Origin: Zygnema cylindricum
Lineage: Eukaryota; Streptophyta; Zygnematophyceae; Zygnematales; Zygnemataceae
Direction of reading: 5' to 3'
DNA length: 25,813 nucleotides
Assembly: GCA_037447655.1 (NCBI GenBank)
Contig: JBBHKE010003256.1
Location: forward strand, 35,038 to 60,850
Below the pieces are notes generated by a model. It had not been told where the DNA came from. It worked only from the letters and a program-made list of their open reading frames with translations, and made no database searches. Of this stretch, positions 9,070 through 17,859 are shown piece after piece. Both the position numbers and the translations under genes were made by a program. How positions within the stretch are numbered: the first letter of the stretch is position 1; every line of letters begins with the position of its first letter.

Positions 9070-11770
9070 TCTATGATTTCAATTCTGAATCTAAAGATGT
9101 ACTTTTCATGTCAGAATTTTGACTTTCGCAATTTGAAGTGCATATTATAGGGGCTAACTAAATATATTATAGTACTTTAGTGCATATTAAGTGCGCACTA
9201 AACCTCATTTTTGATGTACTGGATTTTTAACGAACAAGTGCTTCGTGAATGCCACGTGGCTATTTGACTTTTAATTGACATTTGCAGTTTTTACTAGCCT
9301 CAATTGCTGGAACAGTCATGCTGCTCTTTTACACACGTGGAAAAAGAAGGACAGTTTATGACTACTTTTTGTCCCACGTGTCAATCTGCTGAACGGCAAC
9401 GTTGGAAGCCATTTTGCCAGGTGGCTCCCAAGCAGACACGAATACACCAAAAAATTGTTCTTTTTGCTGTCATTTGTACGTGCGACCAATAACAGGCGAG
9501 AATGAAAACTAAAAAAAAGGCAATCAAACCGAAAAAAAAAAGTCAGCAGCATAAAGTTGCAGACTCCAATTTTAATTCAAAACTCCTGCAAGCATAAATT
9601 ACAAACGACCGGCGAAATATATACCTTAGCCAAAATCGCAAATACTCTTCTAGGTTTTTGCTAGCTTTCTCTTTGACAAGCTTTTCTTCGTACAACCTTT
9701 ATCTGTACTTTCTCCGTACAACCTTTCTCCGTACAACCTTTTTATTCTTACAGCCTTTCTGCAGCTTTTGACCTAATTTTCTACCAAAAGTTTTTGAAAC
9801 CATGGGCGGAGGAGGAGATAACAGCGCAAGCTTAGGTCGCCAAATCACATTTGAGCTGAATACTGGCAATAGGATTCCTGGAGTAGGTTTGGGCACGTGG
9901 CGGTCAGAGCCTGGAAAGATGAAAGAAGTGATTCAGTTTGCCCTAACGGAGGCCGGATATCGCCACATAGATTGTGCAGAAGCTTACAAGAATGAGAAGG
10001 AGATTGGTGAAGCCTTGCAAGAGGTTTGTTTTTTTTTCTGTTTTTTGAACCAGTTTTTGTTTTTGTTTTCGTTTTTTTTTTTATGTTTTTCATTTTTCAT
10101 TCTTGTTTTTTTTTGTTTTTTTACTTCTTTGTTTTTCGTTTTGTTTTTCCTATGTTTCAGTTTTTTTGTTTTTTGTTGTGTTTCTATTTCAAGTTTCAGT
10201 TCCAGTTTCAGTTTCAAGTAGTTTGCGTGTTTTTTTTTTTTTTTTTAATTTGGGTTTTCAGCATCAGTAATTGTTAATATTCTTGAACTGCACAGGTGTA
10301 TGTATGGATTTGATTTAGAATTTTAAAACATATTTATTGTAAATTAATCTGGAAAAGAACCAAGAGTTGACACCATTCAATATATTTATATTCGCTTGAG
10401 CTTTCATTACTTTGAATTGTGATTATTTTTTACATATCCATTTTTCCGGCTTTAAATCTATGTGCTTTTCTTGAATTGTGACGGTTTTTGTCTTTTATTT
10501 TTTTGTTTTTTGTGCTGTTATTTTACAGTTTTTGTGATTGTTGACAAGTTTGTAAGTTTTTTTTTTTGATTGTGACAGGTTTGGTCAAAAGGCGAACTTA
10601 AGCGTGAGGATGTTTTTATCACTTCCAAACTTTGGGTGACTCACACTGGACCTGAGGATGTGGAGGCAGGATTGAATGAAACTCTCAAACATCTTCAGGT
10701 ATTTGGAAAACCTTCCATATAATTTGAATAAGTTTCACATAATTTGAATAATTTAATAATTTTTACATAATTTTATCACTATGTTCAACCTTTACTAATT
10801 TGACGCTAAATATTGAAGGTTATTTTCTTCGGGTACTTTTGAAAACAACTTCTACATACTTTTAGACAAATTTTACATAATTTTGTGTTACACAGTGATG
10901 GTTTTTTGCTTTTGAGTTTGTGACAGTGAAAAATAAAACCATATCTTGTTTTTGTGGAGGATTAATGTTTATTAATATACTGTATATGCAGTAACTATAT
11001 TTTAATATTCCGAAAGTTAGAAAATTGTTTTTTTTTGCCAATGCTCAATGAATTATCCTCGAGAAAATTCATTAAACCCAATTTTATAACCAAACCTTGA
11101 GCTTTTGTATGCATTCCGAAGCTTGTTATTGCTTTCGTGTCAGGATTATCCTAACTTTTCACCTGAAATCTCACCCAAGTTTTCACTTGAATTTTCACCT
11201 GTTCACCTGAATTTTCACCTGAATTTTCTATTTTAATCACAACTTCTGCACTTAAATTCTTTTTTTTCATTCTTTTTTTTATTCTGTTTTTGCAGCTGGA
11301 TTATTTGGACTTATATCTCATCCATTGGCCGATTCGATTACATCCCGGAGCCGAGATGCCTTCGAAACCGGAGGATTTTCGACCTCTTGAATTAGAAGCC
11401 ACGTGGCACAAAATGGAGCAACTTGCGGGAGAAGGAAAAGCGAAAGCTATTGGAGTTAGTAATTTTTCAGTCGAAAAACTCGAAAATATCTTGCGATCGG
11501 CTCTTATTGTACCCGCGGTAAATCAAATTGAAACTCATCCGGGTTGGAGAAATGAGAAGATTATTAACTTTTGCAAAAGCAAAGGAATCCATCCTGAAGG
11601 TAAGGAGCGAGATAAGCTTCTATCTTTCTCTTTTGCTCTCTCTCCCTCTCCCTATCTCCTTCTTTCCTCTCTCTGTCTTTCGCTACCTGTCTTTCTCTTC
11701 CTTCTCCCTTTTTCTCTCCCACTCCTTTACTCTCTCTTGCTCACTTTCCGTCTCTCTTTGTGACTTTACC
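9070..11770 (+). repeat. Tandem duplication unit 2
   Basis: Direct repeat of 5419-8110, beginning immediately after the outer MITE end and running through intron 3 of AKR copy 2. Coding differences seen between the units are silent, for example GATCGG versus GATTGG in exon 1 and TTTTCGGTC versus TTTTCAGTC in exon 3. Confidence 0.9.
9253..9623 (+). promoter_or_regulatory. AKR copy 2 promoter: three G-boxes and TATA-like site
   Basis: CACGTG occurs at 9253-9258, 9334-9339 and 9375-9380, and TATATA at 9618-9623, in the same order and almost the same spacing as in copy 1. The region between G-box 1 and G-box 2 differs by small indels, while all three boxes are kept. Confidence 0.5.
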
Positions 11771-12792
11771 TCTTTCTCTCCTTCCTCTCTCTCCCCTCTC
11801 CTGCTCTTTTTTTCCTTAGTCAGTGAAAATTTGAGGATTAAATGTTTTGCAGCTTACTCTCCTCTTGGTTCTCAAGATAGTGAATTCGAGGATCCCGAGC
11901 AAAACAACGATCTCGATCTCACCACTCGATTAAAAGATATAAAAAGAATAAGTCACCGGGACAGATTCTTCTCCGCTGGAACTTGCAGGTGAGAATATAT
12001 TTAAGCTGTTTATGTTTGAATTTTTTAACATTTGAATCTTTTAGTGATTGAATCTCTTTCATCATACTTCCATTTGGTATTTCATAGTAATTTAACATTC
12101 TTGTTTTATGTTTTGTTTTTAGTGTGTGTCCTTTGTTTCTGGGTTTTGTTTTTAGGCTTTGTTCTTGAGCTTTTTCGTTTAGTTTTTTACGATCGTAAGT
12201 CTATATATTTTTTTTTTCAATTTTGCATTATTTTTTCAACTTTTTTTTCTTTTTTCCTTTTTGTTCTTTCCAATTTTGACCTTTCGCTGAATTTTTGTGT
12301 GGTACCGTCAGATTGGACTGAAAACTTTCGAGTAGGGGTGGGAAGGGGGAGAGGGGGGAGGGAGAGGGGGGGGGAGAGGGAGAGTGGGAGAGGATCAGGG
12401 AGAGAAAGGAGTAGTTGGTTATTTTCGATTTTGTTCATGCAATCTCGTAGTCTTGTTTTTTGTCAATGGAAAGGGGTAAAATTAAACTTCTTCCCCATTT
12501 CTCATTTTTTTTCATTTTTTTTTTATCTTTCTTTTTTTAAATTTTGTTTCTCTTTTCACTTTTTTTTCATTTTTTTTTTGTTATGCAGAGAGGCTGTACG
12601 GTCATCCCAAAATCAACGAAAGCAGAACGTTTAAAGCAAAACATTGATCTTTTTGGTTGGGAAATTTTGCCTGAAGATTTCGAAGCTTTGTCAAAATTGG
12701 AACCACAACAAAAAATTGTGGATGGTTTATTTGTTGGAAAAGAAGGGAGCCCATATGAGACAAAAGAGGAGTTATGGGACGGAGAGATATAA
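9802..12792 (+). CDS. NADPH-dependent aldo-keto reductase (AKR4C-like), five exons, frameshift in exon 4
   Basis: Exons are 9802-10023, 10579-10698, 11296-11599, 11853-11988 and 12589-12792, all with GT-AG introns, for a product of about 328 residues, the usual size of the family. Aldo-keto reductases reduce aldehydes and ketones to alcohols in the cytosol, and plant AKR4C enzymes detoxify reactive carbonyls. The tetrad is Asp57, Tyr62, Lys91 and His124. IGVSNF, AYSPLGS (start of exon 4), [12 protein letters not shown] (end of exon 4) and [18 protein letters not shown] (cofactor phosphate loop, exon 5) appear in the normal order. AYSPLGS and SPGQILLRW are in different frames: one base appears to be missing near the A-run at about 11938-11945. 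As written, the frame would pass into exon 5 wrongly and stop early after about 15 codons. Either this is a sequencing or assembly error in a homopolymer, or the gene is broken. Substrate is unknown. Confidence 0.88.
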
Positions 12793-12847
12793 ATTCGAAA
12801 GAGTTTTCCATGATTTTTTTTGTAAAAAAGTGGTAAATGTTGGAGAG

Positions 12848-13165
12848 AGTTTTGAAGGACATTGGTTTTATTTGTCCAAAAATCCATGTTTTTTAAAAAT
12901 CGGTGTACGATACTGGGAAGGAAAAGTACTTTTTTTTTTTGTAAAAAGTGAGTCTTTTTTGAAGAGGTTCAAAGGGCATTGGTTTATTTCTCGGAGAATC
13001 TGTTTTATTTACATCAGTGTACAATATCGAGAAGAAAAACGCCTGTTTTTTGGTAAAAAATTGTTGTTTTTTCGGAGATTCAGAAGGGATATCATGTGAA
13101 AAATAAAAACGTTTTTCCTGCATAGGTGTATAGTTTTGAGAAGATTTTTGTTGTAAGAAAAAAGT
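12848..13165. repeat. Three degenerate tandem units of about 115 bp
   Basis: Units start near 12850, 12968 and 13078. The first two share ACATTGGTTT/GCATTGGTTT, then TCGGTGTACGATA/TCAGTGTACAATA. The third is the most diverged (TAGGTGTATAGTTTTGAGAAG). They follow the reductase stop codon directly. Confidence 0.45.
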
Positions 13166-13789
13166 TTTAAGTGAGATTGTAACGAGGGGTAAATTGAAGT
13201 CTTGAATTTTACAGAGTCTTTAATTTCAAAAAGATGAAAAATCTTCTCGAAAATCTTTTCTCGTGTGTACTGGTTTTGGAATCATATTTTGATCCCAAAA
13301 AGATAAATTTTTGAACACGTTTTTTTCAGAAAACATATTTCTGAAACATTTCTGTTTTGAATCCTTGTTTGTTTGTTTGGTTTTTTTACCTTTCTTGTAA
13401 CTTTTTTGTAATTTTTTCGTTAAAATTGATAAGATCGGTGCAATGTCATTGTCTAAGTGTTAAATGTTTTTGTTTCTGTTATTAGTTTATTTATTCATTG
13501 TTAATTTTATTTATGTTTTGTATTTTTATGGATTAGTGTTTTGTTATTAGAGTTAGAAATACTATATTGGTGTTACTTAGTCTTTGAACTTAAAATAGTG
13601 TTGGTGAATAGAAATTGTTTTTTTTTTTCTTAATGCTAATTTGTTAAAAGATTGAAAAATATTCATATCAATTTTGAAAATGAAGTAGAGTCTAATAACA
13701 TTAGAATAAAGCTTGCGGTAACATTATTTTTACTCTATTAACAATTTTCGTAGTTGAAAAAATGTCATTTTATAAATCAATATGTCAAA

Positions 13790-14060
13790 TCATTCGTTTT
13801 TCTTAATAAATAAGATCAAGTTATCAAAAAATAGATCAGATTGTTAATAAATGGATCAGATCATTTGCCCTTTATTAATAAACAAATCAAATTACTTGTC
13901 TTTTATGATCAAATCATTTTATTTTTCTTAATAAATGATTTGTCATTTATTAATAAGTAGATCAAAACATTTTTCTTTTTATTGATAAACAGATGAAATC
14001 ATTCGTCTTTTATTCTCTTTTGTTAGATAAAATTATTTTGTCTCTTATTAGGAAAAAAAA
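13790..14060. repeat. Degenerate AT-rich minisatellite
   Basis: At least six imperfect copies of a unit containing TTTATTAATAAA followed by an AGATCAAATCATTT-like word. No protein or RNA content is apparent. Confidence 0.45.
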
Positions 14061-14230
14061 AAAAAAAAAACAGAATCAAACAAATCAGTAGCTTTTACAA
14101 CAAACTGTGAAACTATTTGGTTATTGTCAATAAGTTTTATCAAGTTTTCTTCTGTCTTTTATTGAGAATTTAGATAAAAATAATTTGTGATAATAAATCG
14201 ATTGAATAATTTAATAATTGGTTCCAAACA

Positions 14231-14470
14231 CTTCAATCCCCACAACCCCACCAATCCCTCCCAACCCCCCATACCACTATACCCCTATACCCCTCTACAC
14301 CTCCCTCCACCCCCCCCACCTCCCCACCCCCCCACTCCCCCCATCCCCCTATCCCCCCACCGCTCCCCTCCCTCCCCCCCCCTCTCGTAGGCCCCCCTAC
14401 CTTGGCGTAAGATGGGATGAGAAGGGGGGGGGGGGGGGGGGAGAGGGGGGGGGGGGGGGGGGGGGGGGGA
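14231..14470. repeat. C-rich tract followed by long G runs
   Basis: 14236-14400 is dominated by CCCC runs with short A/T spacers, and 14425-14469 is almost pure G. The pairing of a C tract with a G tract could fold into a hairpin or G-quadruplex. It also sits exactly at the change from AT-rich nuclear sequence to GC-rich organelle-like sequence, so it may mark a weak assembly join. Confidence 0.6.
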
Positions 14471-15451
14471 AGCTCTGCAATACAGGCCTAGGCCGGGCTC
14501 GCTTCAGCTTTGCTTGCGCCACAACGTGCATCGGCTTACGCCGCCCGTTTTTGGACGAAGTATGCAATACCGCCCTAGGCGCTTGCCGGCGCCGCAGATG
14601 CACGTGAAGAAGTAGCTGGTGCGCAAGAAGACGAAGGTATGTCCGCTCCGGCTAATCGCCGGTATTCCGGCTAAACGCCCGCTCCGCGCCTTCGTCATAC
14701 CTTCGTCGCGCCTTTGTGGCGCAAGCAAAGCTGAAGTGCTACTGCTTCACCTTTTGGCGCAAGCAAAGCAGCGGCGAAGGAGTGCAAGAAGCAGCACGGC
14801 CGGAGGTGCGTAGCACCAAAATACTCCAACAAGTAGGCCGCGCCAGCGGAGGCGCCGCTATGACGAAGGTTCGAACGTGCTACGTGCGTTCGCACCTGTT
14901 CTCGCAAAGCTCGGAATACTGGCGTTAAGCCGGAGCGCTTAGCCGGGAGCGGCGTAGCCGGGAGAGGGCCGGGCTTGCGCGAAGCGCAAAAGGAGTGCAA
15001 GCACGAAGCACCGTGCTACGCTACGCACCTTCAGCCAAAGGTTCGAAGAACGCACCTTCGTCCGAAAAGCAGCGAACTACAAGCATAATAGGTATGAAAG
15101 CGGCACCGCGAAAACAGCGGCGAACTATAAAAAAAAGAGGTGCGTAGCAGCTTCGCCGAAGTGCTTTGCACGTGCTACGTGCGTAGCACTTTTCTCCAAA
15201 GAGAAGTGGGGGTTTACGGAGCCCGCTCCGCCCGCAGCGCGGCCTCGCTCCTATTCGGAGCGCTTGGTAAACTTAGACCTGCTTCGGTGGTGAATAAGTA
15301 GCACTTCTGTTTACAAGCATGGCTTTGTTTAGAAGTGGATTTGAACCACTGACACAAGGATTTTCAGTCCTTTGCTCTAACCAACTGAGCTATCTAAACC
15401 AAAAAGAGAACTATCTATGTTTCGATCTAAACTACTTATTATGCAAAAATT
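14471..15451. other. Organelle-like GC-rich insertion, part 1 (probable nuclear mitochondrial DNA)
   Basis: Composition changes sharply from the AT-rich flank. The stretch is full of short dispersed palindromic words such as GTGCTACGTGCGTAGCAC (15172-15189), GGCGCAAGCAAAGC and AGTGCAAGAAGCAGC. Such small GC-rich repeats are common in green-algal organelle genomes. It ends with a mitochondrial-type tRNA-Phe. No intact protein gene was recognised. It may be a nuclear insertion of mitochondrial DNA or a chimeric assembly. Confidence 0.55.
15326..15399 (-). tRNA. trnF: tRNA-Phe (anticodon GAA), plant-mitochondrial type
   Basis: On the minus strand this 74-base segment folds into a full cloverleaf. 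The acceptor stem pairs GTTTAGA with TCTAAAC and the discriminator is A. The D arm is GCTC-AGTTGGTTA-GAGC, the anticodon stem is AAGGA/TCCTT with loop CTGAAAA (GAA), and the T arm is AGTGG-TTCAAAT-CCACT. All stems pair perfectly. From knowledge of the family, the sequence around GCAAAGGACTGAAAATCC and the T arm is that of streptophyte mitochondrial trnF rather than plastid trnF. CCA is not encoded. Confidence 0.9.
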
Positions 15452-15461
15452 NNNNNNNNNN
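15452..15461. other. Assembly gap (10 N)
   Basis: Ten consecutive N. A round number suggests a gap of estimated or unknown size. The mirror-repeat arm begins at the next base. Confidence 0.95.
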
Positions 15462-15636
15462 TTACGCACGAGAAGAACCAAACCGATAACTTTTTCTCGG
15501 GATACTAAAACTTTATCTGATTTATTGTCGAAAAAACTTATCTCAGGAAAACTTTCACAGTTCGAGTATACGAAAAGTCTGTATGGAAATATAGTGGTTC
15601 CTAAAGGCTCGGAAAAAATGGGATACGGCACAAGTT
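15462..15636. repeat. Left arm of a perfect 175-bp mirror repeat (probable artefact)
   Basis: Read right to left without complementing, these 175 bases equal 15779-15953 base for base. For example, GGCTCGGAAAAAATGGG at 15606-15622 appears reversed at 15793-15809. The arm starts directly after the N gap. It is open in one frame across the gap, but I treat that frame as a by-product because the other arm carries the reverse-transcriptase similarity. Confidence 0.95.
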
Positions 15637-15764
15637 GACTAGCTCCCTATCCAGCCTTCAGTGACTACAACAAGTGTGGGGGCTTGGATAGGGGAGTTAG
15701 AGGCAGACCGCCTCAGCTCTTTTTCTATCCTAATACAGACCTAGAAAATACTCAAATATCAACA
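15637..15764 (-). mobile_element. Truncated copia LTR (copy A)
   Basis: On the minus strand it starts TGTTGATATTTGAGTATTTT after a purine-rich GGCGGAGGG, like a polypurine tract and LTR start. It is closely similar to the first part of the LTR at 22726-23077: GTATTTTCTAGGTCT, GCGGTCTGCCTCTAACT-like and GTCACTGA blocks come in the same order. It stops after about 128 bases at GGGAGCTAG, where the left mirror arm begins. Confidence 0.7.
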
Positions 15765-15778
15765 CCCTCCGCCGTACA

Positions 15779-15973
15779 TTGAACACGGCATAGGGTAAAA
15801 AAGGCTCGGAAATCCTTGGTGATATAAAGGTATGTCTGAAAAGCATATGAGCTTGACACTTTCAAAAGGACTCTATTCAAAAAAGCTGTTATTTAGTCTA
15901 TTTCAAAATCATAGGGCTCTTTTTCAATAGCCAAACCAAGAAGAGCACGCATTAATGTCAAACGAGAGACAGG
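15779..15973 (-). pseudogene. Decayed copia reverse-transcriptase fragment (contains right mirror arm 15779-15953)
   Basis: The minus strand reads PVSRLTLMRALLGLAIEK, then PYDFEID, a stop, and ITAFLN. This fits the order of the copia RT block seen at 21320-21440 (FASVVRFPSVRILLSLAA, then HQMDIKTAFL). It leads towards LTR copy A with the end of RT and RNase H deleted. The frame has a stop and decays after TAFLN. This similarity is why I take this arm, not the left one, as the real sequence. Similarity may extend to about 16085 but is too weak to claim. Confidence 0.5.
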
Positions 15974-16029
15974 TGTTTAAAAAAGGTTATTTTGTATTAT
16001 ATCTCTTTTTAAGACTGTGGTGGTTATTC

Positions 16030-16675
16030 TACAGTTTTCATCGAACTCCTTTGTCACCCTTCTTTTGGAATTCGCTGCTTTCGGTCGAACAGCGAAAAGA
16101 AGGCCGAAGGTTCGAACCTCCGTCATACGTACGTCCGAGCGTAAGCCCGCTCCCTCTTCGTGCGCTCTTTGGAGAAGGGAGGTGCTAGGCACGTCGCGCG
16201 CCGTCGTCTTATTGCCTCCAAAGAACCTGGCAAGCGCCGAAGTGTTGAAAAGCAGCGAAAAGCGCTGTCCGGCGCCTCCAAAGCTTGGCCGCAGCTACTT
16301 CTTGCACTCCTCTTTCGGCCGCCTTTGAGTTCTTCGACGCTTTTCTACAAAAAGACGGCCAGGCGCCGCAGGCGCGACGACTCCAAAAGAAGCAGCGGAG
16401 GAGTGCAAGAAGTAGCAGCGGCGTAAAGCCGCGCTTAGCAGGAGCGTGCATATCATCGACCTACGGCCGGAGCCCCCCCCCCCCGGCTTTTCGCCGCCCG
16501 GCTATATACGGCTAAACGCCGGTCTTTCATACCTTCTCTTTGGTGCAAGAAGCGCACCGGCGTTCGGAGTCTCTTTCGAGTCTCTTTGGAGGGCGTAGCC
16601 GGTGCTTTGCACGTTGGCGCAAAGCAGAATACGAAGGCGGCCGCGGTGCTACGCACCTACGGCCGGCGCTACAGA
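16030..16675. other. Organelle-like GC-rich insertion, part 2
   Basis: The same word set as 14471-15300 returns: GTGCTACGCACCTACGGCCGG, GCAAGAAGTAGCAGCGGCG and similar GC-rich palindromic pieces, plus a C10 run at 16475-16484. No gene was recognised. The copia fragment therefore sits inside the organelle-like block. Confidence 0.5.
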
Positions 16676-16905
16676 ATAGTCAATGACAACTGGTAGGCAC
16701 CCATGGCTGTCGCAGGCACCCATGGGTGTCTCAGGCAAATAAAGAGAAGACATGCAAAAGACATAACCTTTGCAAAAAATGGGCCGGCATGATCAAGATT
16801 TGATCTTGTGACCTCTGGTGAATGCCTTACGAATAGTGTGCCCTGTCCAGTAGATCTTGATGAATCAATACACATATTGTATTTGATAAATATTTAAATT
16901 TTGAC
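16676..16905 (+). mobile_element. Truncated copia LTR (copy D)
   Basis: It carries the CCCATGGCTGTC motif shared with copy B, and a tail ATTTGATAAATATTTAAA like the GATATTTATTT tail of copies B and C. Between them the minus strand has ACAAGATCAAATCTTG, equivalent to the tRNA-like segment of copy C (ACAAGGATCAAATCCTG). The LTR start is missing. CAGGCACCCATGG occurs twice in tandem near 16714. Confidence 0.5.
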
Positions 16906-17346
16906 GCGGCGACGCATTTCATTTACCGGCCTGAGAAACAAAATAAACATGGAACGTACAGTACCGCAAGAAATATTGTACTGCATGAAACGAACGAAAC
17001 GAACAAAACGACCTTTAATTTCAACAGACGAAAAAAATAATGTCGTTTGCGATCAATAACTCGCAAAAGAGCCAGGATTCCAAAGTGAACTATTGGCAGT
17101 TTGCAAGCCAATGTCGGCGGACGACATATGGCGAGATATGATTGGACAACATATAAAACGAGGGGAGCAACTACGACTCGAGAATTAACACGCGTCTGGA
17201 GAGCGGCCATGCCGTACTATTGCCGTACAAGAAGTACAACGGTATCTATACCTTCTTGCACCTTACAGTCATTGGATTGGTTAGGGTACACTAGTAGTAG
17301 GTTTAGAGAGGGAGCTTAAGACTTAGAAAAATTTAAGTAGTCGCCT
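16906..17346 (+). mobile_element. Copia leader segment, outer copy
   Basis: It is diverged but collinear with 2892-3310 and 17860-18060, sharing the GTACA-rich stretch, ATTGGATTGG, the AGTAGTAGGTTTAGAGAGGG region and GACTTAGAAAAATT. It breaks at about 17346, where an inverted copy of the leader begins. Confidence 0.5.
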
Positions 17347-17821
17347 CTGAAACTCTGAGACCTCCATAAGTCCTCAGAGTGGACAGCTTCCAAGAAGCCT
17401 CTAGGATAACCCTGACCCCTTTGTGTTTCAGCAAAAATAACTGCCACCCTGGCAGACAAAATCTCTGACCAACTTCTCCTCGTGAAGACAAGACTCCCTT
17501 GAGTCGATAGCAAAGAGAATCTCTGAATTTTCTCCCTTGAGCAGTAAGTTATGGAGGGTCAAAGTTGACATTTTGTACAAAAGCTCTCTGGGAGAGAGGG
17601 TCCTATCTCCTAATTTTTCTAAGTCCTATCTCTCTCACAGATTCTATCTTTTGATGTACGGAGCCAATCAGAATGCAGCTCCGTACACAAAAATACAGCT
17701 GCCAGTGTACTTTCTGTACGAACATCGTACGACATGGCCTAAATGTCGACACATGGTTTGTCCGGATTTGTTCTCGTTATCCTCGGAGATGCCGCGATCC
17801 AATGTTATTCCGCCACGTGTC
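17347..17821 (-). repeat. Left arm of inverted duplication of the copia leader
   Basis: The reverse complement matches 17860-18333 over about 475 bases with scattered mismatches and short indels. Matching landmarks are CTCTGAGGACTTATGGAGGT, CCTAGAGGCTTCTTGGAAG, CAGGGTGGCAGTT, TTACTGCTCAAGGGAG and GGAATAACATTGGATCGCGG. Confidence 0.85.
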
Positions 17822-17859
17822 ATCTAATGTGGCGGTTTATGGACATTGCAACATCGGAC

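Larger units (their letters stand above)
12793..14230. other. AT-rich intergenic DNA with degenerate repeats
   Basis: Nothing coding was recognised. 12848-13165 holds three diverged units of about 115 bases, each with a (G)AAGG(G/A)CATTGG-like start, a GGTGTA(C/T)(G/A)AT-like middle and a T-rich end. 13790-14060 is a degenerate minisatellite of about 35-40 bases built from TTTATTAATAAA and GATCAAATCATTT words. The 3' untranslated region and polyadenylation signal of the reductase should lie in the first few hundred bases. Confidence 0.55.

Noticed and set aside
12032-12634. 200-codon open frame in intron 4 of AKR copy 2
   Set aside because: It is low-complexity T-rich and GA-rich intron sequence running into exon 5 in the wrong frame.
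14218-14607. Pro-rich open frames
   Set aside because: They are translations of the C and G tracts, with no codon structure beyond the repeat.
15326-15399. Plastid tRNA-Phe
   Set aside because: The acceptor and T-arm sequences fit the plant mitochondrial gene and not the plastid one as I know it. No plastid gene lies nearby.
15417-15638. Protein-like open frame starting after tRNA-Phe
   Set aside because: It crosses the N gap and most of it lies in the reversed mirror arm, whose natural partner reads as copia RT on the other strand.
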